Part shown: positions 8,224 to 14,724 of the stretch, piece by piece
Layout: each line of letters starts with the position of its first letter
Position numbering within the stretch: the first letter of the stretch is position 1
Origin: Hyphomonas sp.
GTDB lineage: Bacteria > Pseudomonadota > Alphaproteobacteria > Caulobacterales > Hyphomonadaceae
Direction: 5' to 3'
NCBI GenBank assembly: GCA_020638455.1
Contig: JACKIK010000001.1
Span: 868,001 to 932,000 of the forward strand
DNA length: 64,000 bases
Translations under genes and position numbers: made by a program
Notes under the pieces: model-generated
Databases searched by the model: none
What the model was told of the DNA's origin: nothing
The model's input: only the letters and a program-made list of their open reading frames with translations

Positions 8224-8760
8224 ATGTCCGGACCGCACGACTATCACACGCCCAAATCGTCCTACACCAAGGAGGACCTGCTGGAGTCCGGCAAGGGCGG
8301 CTATTTCGGCCCCGGCAATGCCCAGCTGCCGGCCCCACCGATGCTGATGATGGACCGGATCACCGAGATCACCCTCGACGGCGGCGAATACGGCAAGGGC
8401 CGGGTGGTCGCCGAACTCGACATCACGCCGGACCTCTGGTTCTTCGCCTGCCACTTCCCCGGTGACCCGGTGATGCCCGGCTGCCTCGGCCTCGACGCCA
8501 TGTGGCAGATCGTCGGCTACTGGCTCGGCTGGTCCGGCAGCCCTGGCAAGGGCCGCGCCCTCGGCGTTGGCGATGTGCGCTTCACCGGCGAGATCACGCC
8601 GGACAAGAAGCTGGTACGCTATGAGATCGACATGAAACGCGTCCGCCGCGGCAAGCTCGTCCTCGGCATTGCCGACGGCAAGGTCTTCGTCGACGACGAA
8701 CACGTCTACACCGCCACCGACATGCGCGTCGGCCTGAAGAATCTCGAGCCGCAGGCCTAG
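8224..8760 (+). CDS. fabA: 3-hydroxydecanoyl-ACP dehydratase/isomerase FabA
   Basis: Dehydrates 3-hydroxyacyl-ACP and, in the FabA class, isomerises trans-2- to cis-3-decenoyl-ACP, the entry to unsaturated fatty acids. The 178-residue length and the hot-dog-fold active site CHFPGDPVMPGCLGLDAMW, with catalytic His and Asp, match FabA rather than FabZ. The N-terminus (HTPKSSYTKEDLL) is the normal FabA start. FabA normally acts with FabB, which in many alphaproteobacteria is the next gene; here the next gene is a convergent AraC regulator and fabB is absent from the window. Confidence 0.93.
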   Translation: MSGPHDYHTPKSSYTKEDLLESGKGGYFGPGNAQLPAPPMLMMDRITEITLDGGEYGKGRVVAELDITPDLWFFACHFPGDPVMPGCLGLDAMWQIVGYWLGWSGSPGKGRALGVGDVRFTGEITPDKKLVRYEIDMKRVRRGKLVLGIADGKVFVDDEHVYTATDMRVGLKNLEPQA

Positions 8761-8762
8761 GC

Positions 8763-9677
8763 TCAAGCTGCGGGATTGCCCGCTGCGGCGCGGGCGAACC
8801 GTCCCGGCGGCTGCCCGACATGGCGGCTGAAGGCAGTCGAGAACGTGCTGGCCGATCCGTAGCCGACACGCCGTGCGACTTCGTCGATTGCGACGGAGCC
8901 GTGGCGCAGCAGGTCCTTGGCCACGGCCATGCGCCAGCCGAGCAGGTACTCCATCGGCCTCAGCCCGACCGTGCGTGTGAACCGCTCGAAGAATGCGGAG
9001 CGCGACAGGCCCGCTTCACGGGCAAGGCCCTCCACTGTCCATGACCGTTCCGGATCGCCGTGCATCCGGCGCAGGGCTTCAGCAATCCGCACGTCCGCCA
9101 GCCCACGCAGCAGGCCCGGCGGCGCCTCCCCGTCCTGCGCCGCCCGCAGGGATTCGACCAGAAGCACATCGACCAGGCGCGAGAGGACGAGATCGCGCCC
9201 CGCCCGCTGGCGCCCCGCCTCCTCTCCGAACAACCGGACAATGGCTGCCAACCGGTCGTCCCCGTGGATATGGATCATCGCCGGCAGCAGGGACACGATG
9301 AGGGCCGCGTCGGGCGAGTCGAACATGAAATAGCCGCCCTGCAGGCGGACGTCCGCAGGCCCGTCCTTGCGGCCATGCCGAATCTCCTCGCCCGGCGCCG
9401 GCGCCACATGCGGGTCCATCCGCCGGGGCGTTGCGGCCTCTAAGCCCGACATGATGAATGCCGGCGTCGCCGGGAGCAGCACGAAATCGCCGGCTTCAAG
9501 GATGGCCGGCGGTTCGCCTGCAACGGCAAGACGGCACCGTCCTTCGATCACCGCGCAGAAGCCCGGATGCCCGAAAGCAGAATAGCTCACGGCCCATGCC
9601 CCGGCGCCGCTGATCCCCTTGGAAAACACGGCATGGGGCCGGAGCAATTCGATCACCTGGGCAAGCGGATCTACCAT
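8763..9677 (-). CDS. AraC-family transcriptional regulator with cupin-type sensor domain
   Basis: A 304-residue regulator. The N-terminal 190 residues form an AraC-type cupin sensor (GAWAVSYSAFGHPGFCAVIEG...LEAGDFVLLP). The C-terminal 100 residues hold two helix-turn-helix motifs: VEGLAREAGLSRSAFFERFTR and the AraC hallmark IDEVARRVGYGSASTFSTAF followed by GQPPGRFAR. It is divergent from the SDR gene at 9778 with a 100-bp gap, the usual layout for an AraC regulator controlling its neighbour. Its stop is two bases from that of the convergent fabA. The effector is unknown. Confidence 0.88.
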   Translation of the reverse strand: MVDPLAQVIELLRPHAVFSKGISGAGAWAVSYSAFGHPGFCAVIEGRCRLAVAGEPPAILEAGDFVLLPATPAFIMSGLEAATPRRMDPHVAPAPGEEIRHGRKDGPADVRLQGGYFMFDSPDAALIVSLLPAMIHIHGDDRLAAIVRLFGEEAGRQRAGRDLVLSRLVDVLLVESLRAAQDGEAPPGLLRGLADVRIAEALRRMHGDPERSWTVEGLAREAGLSRSAFFERFTRTVGLRPMEYLLGWRMAVAKDLLRHGSVAIDEVARRVGYGSASTFSTAFSRHVGQPPGRFARAAAGNPAA

Positions 9678-9777
9678 TCAGGACTATTGCTAATGAATAA
9701 TGGATTCTGGATTACAGAAAGTCCGGCATTCGCAGCTTATCCTGCCTTTGTCAATCACGACGAAGAAGGACCAAGAC

Positions 9778-10545
9778 ATGCAGACCGTTCCCACAATCCT
9801 GATCACCGGCACATCGTCCGGATACGGTCTCGAAACCGCGCGCCATTTCCTTGCCAGGGGCTGGAACGTGATCGCCACGATGCGCACGCCGCGAGAGGAT
9901 ATCCTGCCGCGCTCCGACCGGCTGCGCGTCCTGCCGCTCGACGTGACGGCGCCGGAGAGCATCTCGGCCGCCCTTGATGCCGCCGGCCCGATCGATGCTC
10001 TCGTCAACAATGCAGGGATCGGCATGGCCGGGGCGTTCGAGGCGACCCCAATGGCCATGGTGCGCGAAGTATTCGAGACCAACACGTTCGGCACGATGGC
10101 AATGGCGCAGGCCGTGATCCCGCAGTTCCGCGCTCGCCGTGCCGGCGTGATCGTCAACGTGACCTCCAGTTCGACCCTTGCCCCGATGCCGCTCGTCGCC
10201 GCCTACACGGCCAGCAAGCAGGCCATCGAAGGCTTCACCGGGTCGCTGGCGCTGGAACTGGCGCATTTCGGCGTCCGCGCGCAACTGGTCGAACCGGGAT
10301 ACGCGCCGACGACGCGCTTCTCCCAGAACTCCGGCCCCCGGGTCGAGAACCTGATCCCCGACGCCTATGCGGGTTTCGCCGCCACGGTGTTTGCAGACTA
10401 TGCCAGCCCCTCTGCGGTCACGACCGAGGCCGACGTCGCCGAAGCCGTGTGGACGGCCGTCAACGACCCTTCCCCCCGCCTGTCCTACCCGGCAGGGCCG
10501 GATGCGGTTGCACTGGCAGAAAATGCCGTCGGTGCTCAGCCCTGA
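9778..10545 (+). CDS. short-chain dehydrogenase/reductase (likely target of the divergent AraC regulator)
   Basis: NAD(P)-dependent oxidoreductase of 255 residues. TGTSSGYG near residue 9 is the cofactor-binding glycine motif, NNAGIG near residue 77 stabilises the fold, and the catalytic Ser-Tyr-Lys set is in NVTSSST and YTASK (about residues 127-146). The ATG at 9778 is preceded by GAAGAAGGA. The sequence resembles classical SDRs acting on small carbonyl substrates; no substrate can be assigned. Confidence 0.87.
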   Translation: MQTVPTILITGTSSGYGLETARHFLARGWNVIATMRTPREDILPRSDRLRVLPLDVTAPESISAALDAAGPIDALVNNAGIGMAGAFEATPMAMVREVFETNTFGTMAMAQAVIPQFRARRAGVIVNVTSSSTLAPMPLVAAYTASKQAIEGFTGSLALELAHFGVRAQLVEPGYAPTTRFSQNSGPRVENLIPDAYAGFAATVFADYASPSAVTTEADVAEAVWTAVNDPSPRLSYPAGPDAVALAENAVGAQP

Positions 10546-10566
10546 TCGCCGGTAACCGGCCCCGGC

Positions 10567-10857
10567 TCAGGCAAGCCCCCTTGCCAGGATCACCACGGCA
10601 TCCGAGCCGGCTTTCCGGTCGCGGGCGATCCGCGCGTAGTCAGCGTCCGACGCGAAGCGCAGCGCTTCGGCCTCGTCGGGGAAGCGCAGCACGACAATCT
10701 TGCTGAAAGGCCAGTTGCCCTCCAGCACGACGGGGGCTTCGTCCGCGATGATGACGGCTGCGTCGAACCGGGCGAACACGGCCGGGAAAGCAGCCTGGTA
10801 GCGCCGGTAGGCCTGTTCGTCGGTGAATCTCAGCTGGGCGATCGTGAACACGGCCAT
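10567..10857 (-). CDS. DUF1330-like small protein (dimeric alpha-beta barrel fold)
   Basis: A 96-residue soluble protein beginning MAVFTIAQLRFTDEQAYRRYQ, with VLEGNWPFSKIVVLRFPDEAEALRF in its second half. This is the DUF1330/ferredoxin-like pattern: an initial strand, an Arg/Tyr-rich helix, then a second strand-helix unit. It lies four bases downstream of the amidohydrolase on the same strand and is almost certainly cotranscribed with it, so it may belong to the same MarR-controlled unit. The function of the family is unknown. Confidence 0.7.
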   Translation of the reverse strand: MAVFTIAQLRFTDEQAYRRYQAAFPAVFARFDAAVIIADEAPVVLEGNWPFSKIVVLRFPDEAEALRFASDADYARIARDRKAGSDAVVILARGLA

Positions 10858-10861
10858 GGCA

Positions 10862-11683
10862 CTACAACCCGAAGACGCGCTGCGCATTGCCACCGAGGAA
10901 CGCCTCTTCGCCCTCCGGCGACAGGCCGAGGTCCGGCAGCCCCTGCAGGCATTGCGCCGGTGACAGCATCGGCCAGTTCGTCCCGAACATCACCCGCTTG
11001 CGCCCGATGCCTTTCATCCAGGCCACAAACTCCGGCGGCAGCCGGTGCAGCGCATAGGCCGAGGTATCGACATGGAAGTTCGGGAACTTGATGGCCATCG
11101 TGTGCAGCTCGTCGATCCAGGGAAAACCGACATGGCCGCCGACGACAACCAGCTCCGGAAAGTCCAGCATCACGTCTTCGAGATAGGGGATCAGCCGCCC
11201 GGTCTCCGAGCGTTTCAGCGGCCCGGTATGACCGATCTGCGTACAGAAGGGTACGCCTGCCTCGATACAGGCGGCATAGACCGGGTAATACCGCCGGTCA
11301 TTCGGCGGCAGGTCCCACAACCACGGTACGACCCGGACGCCGACAATGCGTTTGCCGTCGGCGACACGCCGGATCTCCCGCACGGCGCCCATCGGGTCTG
11401 TGAGGTCAATCGTGGCGAGCCCGCGCAGCCGGTCCGGCGCCTCGTTCACCTGCTCCATCAGTTCCGAATTGGAGATGAGGTCCCCCTCCGGCGAGGACCA
11501 GGCCGAGATCAGCGTGATGTCGACGCCCGCCCGGTCCATCGCCGCGACGGTCTTCTCCACGCTGGTCGGCTGCGGGTCCCCCTCCCGCCCGGTCCATTTC
11601 CACAGCGTCTTCAGCCAGGGCTGGCCGGCGAACCGCTCGGTCGTCACCTGCGCCCACACATCCACGATCATGTGCATCTCCAT
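10862..11683 (-). CDS. amidohydrolase-2 family metal-dependent hydrolase (ACMSD-like)
   Basis: A 273-residue TIM-barrel protein of the amidohydrolase-2 family. It starts MEMHMIVDVWAQV, where D-V-W stands in place of the usual D-x-H metal motif. GVRVVPWLWDLPPNDRRYYPVY, CTQIGHTG and VVVGGHVGFPW follow at family positions, and the catalytic-Asp region reads VMFGTNWP where many members have GSDxP. The loss of the first His of the HxH motif and the Asn for Asp at the end raise the possibility of altered or absent metal chemistry. The ATG at 11683 lies inside the perfect palindrome shared with the divergent marR gene. Confidence 0.75.
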   Translation of the reverse strand: MEMHMIVDVWAQVTTERFAGQPWLKTLWKWTGREGDPQPTSVEKTVAAMDRAGVDITLISAWSSPEGDLISNSELMEQVNEAPDRLRGLATIDLTDPMGAVREIRRVADGKRIVGVRVVPWLWDLPPNDRRYYPVYAACIEAGVPFCTQIGHTGPLKRSETGRLIPYLEDVMLDFPELVVVGGHVGFPWIDELHTMAIKFPNFHVDTSAYALHRLPPEFVAWMKGIGRKRVMFGTNWPMLSPAQCLQGLPDLGLSPEGEEAFLGGNAQRVFGL

Positions 11684-11706
11684 ATACTTCACTATTGAAG
11701 TATATG
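11681..11706. promoter_or_regulatory. perfect 11-bp inverted repeat, probable MarR operator
   Basis: CATATACTTCA-CTAT-TGAAGTATATG: two exact 11-base arms around a 4-base spacer, AT-rich in a GC-rich neighbourhood. It lies between the divergent amidohydrolase and marR genes, and the outer CAT is the start codon of the amidohydrolase. Size and symmetry fit a dimeric MarR-family operator that would block both promoters. Confidence 0.75.
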
Positions 11707-11741
11707 CTTCCACCAGGCCCCGCAAGACGTTACCAAGCGTC

Positions 11742-12170
11742 ATGACCGCCCGTTCCAGCCGATTCTACCATGCCCTCCAGATCGCCGCGCACCGCCTGCA
11801 GAAGCGGGCCGACCAGGCCCTGATGCAGGCCGCCGGCATTTCCACCGCGCAGGCCGCCGTGCTGGCCGTCGTCTCCGCCGGCCAGCCGATGCGCCAGAAC
11901 CAGGTCGCCGCCACGCTCGGCCTCAATGAAAGCGCGGTGACCGCCATGGTCACCCGGCTCGTGAAACAGGGCCTCCTCACCCGCGCCCGCAGCGAAGCCG
12001 ATTCCCGCGCCTTCGACCTCACTCTCACCCCCGCCGGGGATGCGGCCCTCAAGGCCACCGAAGCGCCCTTCGCCGAGGTGAACGCCCTGATCGACGCCGC
12101 CCTCGGGCCGGACACGGACGCTGCCGCCAAAGGCCTGCGCGCCTTGTCCGACAGGCTTTCCGGTGGTTAA
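11742..12170 (+). CDS. MarR-family transcriptional regulator
   Basis: A 142-residue winged-helix regulator. LTLTPAGDAAL, MRQNQVAATLGLNESAVTAMVTRL (recognition helix) and the wing ARSEADSRAFDL are the standard MarR elements. The ATG at 11742 begins directly before the first dimerisation helix; upstream in-frame sequence reads through the amidohydrolase promoter and is not coding. It is divergent from the amidohydrolase/DUF1330 pair, with the palindrome at 11681-11706 in between, so autorepression and control of that pair are likely. The ligand is unknown. Confidence 0.87.
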   Translation: MTARSSRFYHALQIAAHRLQKRADQALMQAAGISTAQAAVLAVVSAGQPMRQNQVAATLGLNESAVTAMVTRLVKQGLLTRARSEADSRAFDLTLTPAGDAALKATEAPFAEVNALIDAALGPDTDAAAKGLRALSDRLSGG

Positions 12171-12175
12171 TCCGG

Positions 12176-12204
12176 TTGACGCCGCGGCCCGCGCTGCCTA
12201 GCGC
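12176..12204 (+). promoter_or_regulatory. candidate promoter of fabI
   Basis: TTGACG at 12176-12181 is followed after 17 bases by TAGCGC at 12199-12204, about 44 bp before the fabI ATG. The -35 is good and resembles that of fabA (GTTGAC); the -10 is poor. Confidence 0.35.
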
Positions 12205-12247
12205 TTCGGCAGACAGAAAACACCATCAAAGAGAGGGACTTCCCGCC

Positions 12248-13066
12248 ATGGCTGACGACTGGACCCCGCCCGAAGGCACCCTGATGAAAGGCAAGCGCGG
12301 CATCGTGATGGGCGTTGCCAACCAGAACTCCATCGCCTGGGGCATCTCCCGAATGCTGGCGGCGCAGGGCGCCGAGATCGCCTTCACCTACCAGGGCGAC
12401 AGCCTGGAACGCCGCGTGCGCCCGCTGGTCGAATCCATCGGCATGGACACGATGATCCCCGCCGACGTCACCGACGATGCCTCGATGGATGCGGCCTTCG
12501 CCGCCATCAAGGAAAAATGGGGCAAGATCGATTTCCTCGTCCACTCCATCGCCTTTGCCGGCAAGGACGAGCTGATGGGCTCCATGGTCGCCAACACGTC
12601 CCGCGAGGGCTTCCGCCGCGCCATGGACATTTCGGTCTACTCCTTCATCGATAGCGCCCGCCGCGCCAGCGAGATCATGCCGGACGGCGGCGCCATCATC
12701 TGCATGACCTATCTCGGCGCCGAACGGACCGTGCCCTCCTACAATGTCATGGGTGTTGCCAAGGCCGCGCTTGAGGCCTCGACGCGCTATGCGGCGCGCG
12801 ACCTCGGCACGCAAGGCATCCGCGTCAACGCGATCAGCGCCGGCGCGATGCGCACCCTGTCGCTCGCCGGCATCCGCGGCGGCAAGAGCCTGATGGGCAC
12901 CGGGCGCGACTGGTCCCTCCTCAAGGAAGACACGCGCATGGAAGGCGTCGCCGGCTGCGCGCTCTACCTGCTCTCCGAACTCGGCCACTCCATCGCCGGC
13001 GAAGTCATCCACGTCGACGCCGGCTTCCACGCCGTCGGTGTGCCGGAGCTGCCGGGCGAGGAATAG
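12248..13066 (+). CDS. fabI: enoyl-ACP reductase FabI (NADH-dependent)
   Basis: Catalyses the last reduction in each cycle of fatty-acid elongation. The 272-residue protein shows the FabI cofactor loop GVANQNSIAWGIS near residue 23 and the catalytic Y-x6-K in YNVMGVAK near residue 160, with the first Tyr in CMTYLGAE. The C-terminus has the usual GEVIHVDAGFH. The ATG at 12248 follows AGAGAGGGAC. FabI usually lies near fabA and fabB in related genomes; here the two genes are separated by about 3.5 kb of regulators and enzymes. Confidence 0.93.
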   Translation: MADDWTPPEGTLMKGKRGIVMGVANQNSIAWGISRMLAAQGAEIAFTYQGDSLERRVRPLVESIGMDTMIPADVTDDASMDAAFAAIKEKWGKIDFLVHSIAFAGKDELMGSMVANTSREGFRRAMDISVYSFIDSARRASEIMPDGGAIICMTYLGAERTVPSYNVMGVAKAALEASTRYAARDLGTQGIRVNAISAGAMRTLSLAGIRGGKSLMGTGRDWSLLKEDTRMEGVAGCALYLLSELGHSIAGEVIHVDAGFHAVGVPELPGEE

Positions 13067-13071
13067 GTTAC

Positions 13072-13467
13072 ATGACCACCCGCACCGCCACCTGCCAGTG
13101 CGGCCAACTGAAGGCCGTGCGCCAGGGCGAACCGGCGCGAGTCTCCGTCTGCCATTGCCTCGATTGCCAGAAGCGCTCCGGCAGCGCCTTCGCCGCGCAG
13201 GCGCGCTGGCCGGAGGACCAGGTGACGATCACCGGCACGGCACATACCTGGTCGCGCACCGGCGACAGCGGCAGCACGTTCACGGCCCGCTTCTGCCCCG
13301 AATGCGGATCGACGATCGCCTACACCGTCACCGCCCAGCCGGACATCGTCGCCATCCCCGTCGGCGCGTTCGCGGACCCGCATTTCCCGGCGCCGGAATA
13401 CTCCGTCTACGAAGAACGCAAGCATGCCTGGGTCGAGATCACGGGCGATATGGAGCATTGGGACTAG
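13072..13467 (+). CDS. GFA/CENP-V family zinc protein
   Basis: A 131-residue member of the family named after glutathione-dependent formaldehyde-activating enzyme. Zinc-ligand cysteines are visible as CQCG near residue 8, CHCLDCQKRSGS near residue 27 and CPECGS near residue 76, in the normal spacing. It starts five bases after the fabI stop and may be cotranscribed with it. Most family members have no proven activity; a glutathione or small-thiol adduct role is a guess from the name of the family. Confidence 0.82.
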   Translation: MTTRTATCQCGQLKAVRQGEPARVSVCHCLDCQKRSGSAFAAQARWPEDQVTITGTAHTWSRTGDSGSTFTARFCPECGSTIAYTVTAQPDIVAIPVGAFADPHFPAPEYSVYEERKHAWVEITGDMEHWD

Positions 13468-13571
13468 CCGGCCCTGACGGAATTTTCGGCGGGCCGTCCC
13501 GTCTGTGTCACGCGCGCGACATTCAGCAAGTCCGGTTCTGCTAGCGATTTCGCTTCCAGGAGAATCCCGAC

Positions 13572-14012
13572 ATGAAAGCCATCCCCCACCCGGTCGCCGG
13601 TCTGTTTGCGGCGGCACTTCTGAGCGGCTGCATGAGCCGCCCGAAACCCGAGCCGCCTCCGCCGACCCTTGCCGACCGTATCGAGCAGTCTGCCCAGCTC
13701 TATGCCGATGAAGCCTCGGCGCGGCAGGCCTATGCCGAGCGCTGGCGCAAGGGCGATGCCTTGGTCAAGGCTGGCGCCCGCGAACAGCACGAGGCCGAAG
13801 CCGACCTCAAGAAGGCGACGCGCGACAGGACGCGCGCCGAAAAAGAGCTGAAGAAGCAGCAAGAGCGCCTCGCCAAGGCTGACAAGGCCATCGCCCAGGC
13901 GAAGGATGCGGGCCTTGCCGGCAAGAAGAAAGCGGCCGATGGCGCGCGCCAGAAAGCGGCGGCCGAAGCGGAGTTCCACGCGGCCTATCCGGACGCCCTG
14001 CTCGACCACTGA
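13572..14012 (+). CDS. small lipoprotein with a charged coiled-coil body
   Basis: A 146-residue protein with a lipobox: MKAIPHPVAGLFAAALLSGC, cysteine at residue 20, followed by a Pro-rich stretch. The rest is almost wholly Ala, Lys, Glu, Arg and Gln in helical heptads (residues about 40-140), for instance KKATRDRTRAEKELKKQQER. This predicts a lipid-anchored coiled coil, reminiscent in layout of Lpp-type lipoproteins but without recognisable homology. It has CCAGGAG before the ATG. Function unknown. Confidence 0.7.
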   Translation: MKAIPHPVAGLFAAALLSGCMSRPKPEPPPPTLADRIEQSAQLYADEASARQAYAERWRKGDALVKAGAREQHEAEADLKKATRDRTRAEKELKKQQERLAKADKAIAQAKDAGLAGKKKAADGARQKAAAEAEFHAAYPDALLDH

Positions 14013-14026
14013 GCGGCCACCCGCCC

Positions 14027-14054
14027 TTGACCTTGCCCGCCAGCGCCACAAGAT
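14027..14054 (+). promoter_or_regulatory. candidate sigma-70 promoter of the yjhX leader transcript
   Basis: CTTGACC, with TTGACC at 14027-14032, is followed after 16 bases by CAAGAT at 14049-14054. CTTGAC is the characteristic alphaproteobacterial -35. Transcription would begin near 14061, just before the leader peptide. Confidence 0.5.
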
Positions 14055-14076
14055 GGGGGGCACTGACGGAGTGTTT

Positions 14077-14106
14077 ATGACCCATTTCATGTCCGAGGCC
14101 CGCTAG
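14077..14106 (+). CDS. putative 9-residue leader peptide MTHFMSEAR
   Basis: ATG ACC CAT TTC ATG TCC GAG GCC CGC TAG, with GGAG six bases before the ATG and a promoter-like sequence 23 bp upstream. Two strong hairpins follow within 90 bases, the second with a T-run, and then the yjhX-like gene. The layout suggests translational or transcriptional attenuation. No run of a single codon type reveals what would be sensed. Coding is inferred from the ribosome-binding site and context only. Confidence 0.4.
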   Translation: MTHFMSEAR

Positions 14107-14110
14107 GGGG

Positions 14111-14194
14111 CCTGCCGCTCACCGCGCCGCCTCCGGCGCAAGGCAGGCCGACAGAAACGTACCGCCCCGGCACGCGCGTGCCGGAGACGTTTTT
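14111..14194 (+). other. structured leader: hairpin plus terminator-like palindrome
   Basis: Hairpin 1: CCTGCC (14111-14116) pairs with GGCAGG (14142-14147), with an inner GCGCCG-CCTC-CGGCGC stem. Hairpin 2: AAACGT (14155-14160) pairs with ACGTTT around the perfect palindrome CCGGCACGCGCGTGCCGG (14167-14184), ending in five T at 14190-14194. Hairpin 2 looks like an intrinsic terminator located 40 bp before the yjhX-like ORF. Confidence 0.55.
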
Positions 14195-14233
14195 GTGCGC
14201 GCCGTCAAGGCGCCCGACCTCGGACCAACCACA

Positions 14234-14491
14234 ATGGACATCTCACGCGCCGAACAGCGCATCCTTCACCTGCTCGCACAGGGCGGGCGGATCGAAATCA
14301 TCCGCGACGACCGCAACAAGCCGCAGGAACTGCATTGCTTCACCCGCGATGGCTGGCGCTATCCCGGTCTCGACCGCGACCTCTTCCGCAAGCTGAAGCG
14401 CCACAGGGCCATCGCCTCGAAAGGCGGTGCCCCCTATCGCATCACCCGGCGGGGGCTGGAACTGGTCCGGGCGCAGCCCGACAATCGCTAG
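14234..14491 (+). CDS. YjhX-family (UPF0386) protein
   Basis: An 85-residue basic protein matching the YjhX pattern throughout: ISRAEQRILHLLAQGGRI at the start, then CFTRDGWRYPGLDRDLFRKL, and the conserved end PYRITRRGLELVRAQPDNR. E. coli YjhX is described as the toxin of the YjhX-YjhQ pair, where YjhQ is a GNAT acetyltransferase. No GNAT gene is adjacent here, so a toxin role is doubtful; in alphaproteobacteria the family is often solitary. The ATG at 14234 aligns with the family start. A structured leader precedes it and a terminator follows. Confidence 0.85.
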   Translation: MDISRAEQRILHLLAQGGRIEIIRDDRNKPQELHCFTRDGWRYPGLDRDLFRKLKRHRAIASKGGAPYRITRRGLELVRAQPDNR

Positions 14492-14523
14492 ACGGCCCGC
14501 ACCGGACGGTGTGAGCCGTTTTC
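14492..14523 (+). terminator. intrinsic terminator after yjhX-like gene
   Basis: ACGGC (14492-14496) pairs with GCCGT (14515-14519); an inner CACC-GGAC-GGTG stem strengthens it, and TTTT follows. It begins at the base after the stop codon. Confidence 0.5.
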
Positions 14524-14586
14524 CGGCTTTCCTGCGCCTCTGGGAGTGAAGGCCCTCTGCCGAGGGCGCCATTCCCGGAGGCCGCC

Positions 14587-14724
14587 ATGGCTGGTCGCGT
14601 ATTCGTTTCTGCCCTGCTTTTCGCCGTCATTTCCGTCATCGGACTGCTTGCCGGCCCCGACAGCCACGCGGATCAGTCCGCCGGCAGTTTCAGGCCCAGT
14701 GCCTCCACCAGCGGCGCGTTGTAG
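14587..14724 (+). CDS. candidate small exported peptide (45 residues)
   Basis: MAGRVFVSALLFAVISVIGL.. forms a convincing signal peptide ending near SHA, followed by about 17 Ser/Gly/Ala-rich residues. CCGGAGG lies six bases before the ATG. It overlaps the 3' end of the convergent GH5 gene by 52 bases. It could be a small exported peptide or the stump of a gene truncated by an upstream neighbour's arrival. No family recognised. Confidence 0.35.
   Translation: MAGRVFVSALLFAVISVIGLLAGPDSHADQSAGSFRPSASTSGAL

Noticed and set aside
14111..14194. A known riboswitch or small RNA class before yjhX
   Set aside because: No motif of a riboswitch, SRP RNA, 6S RNA or tmRNA is visible; kept only as an unclassified structured leader.
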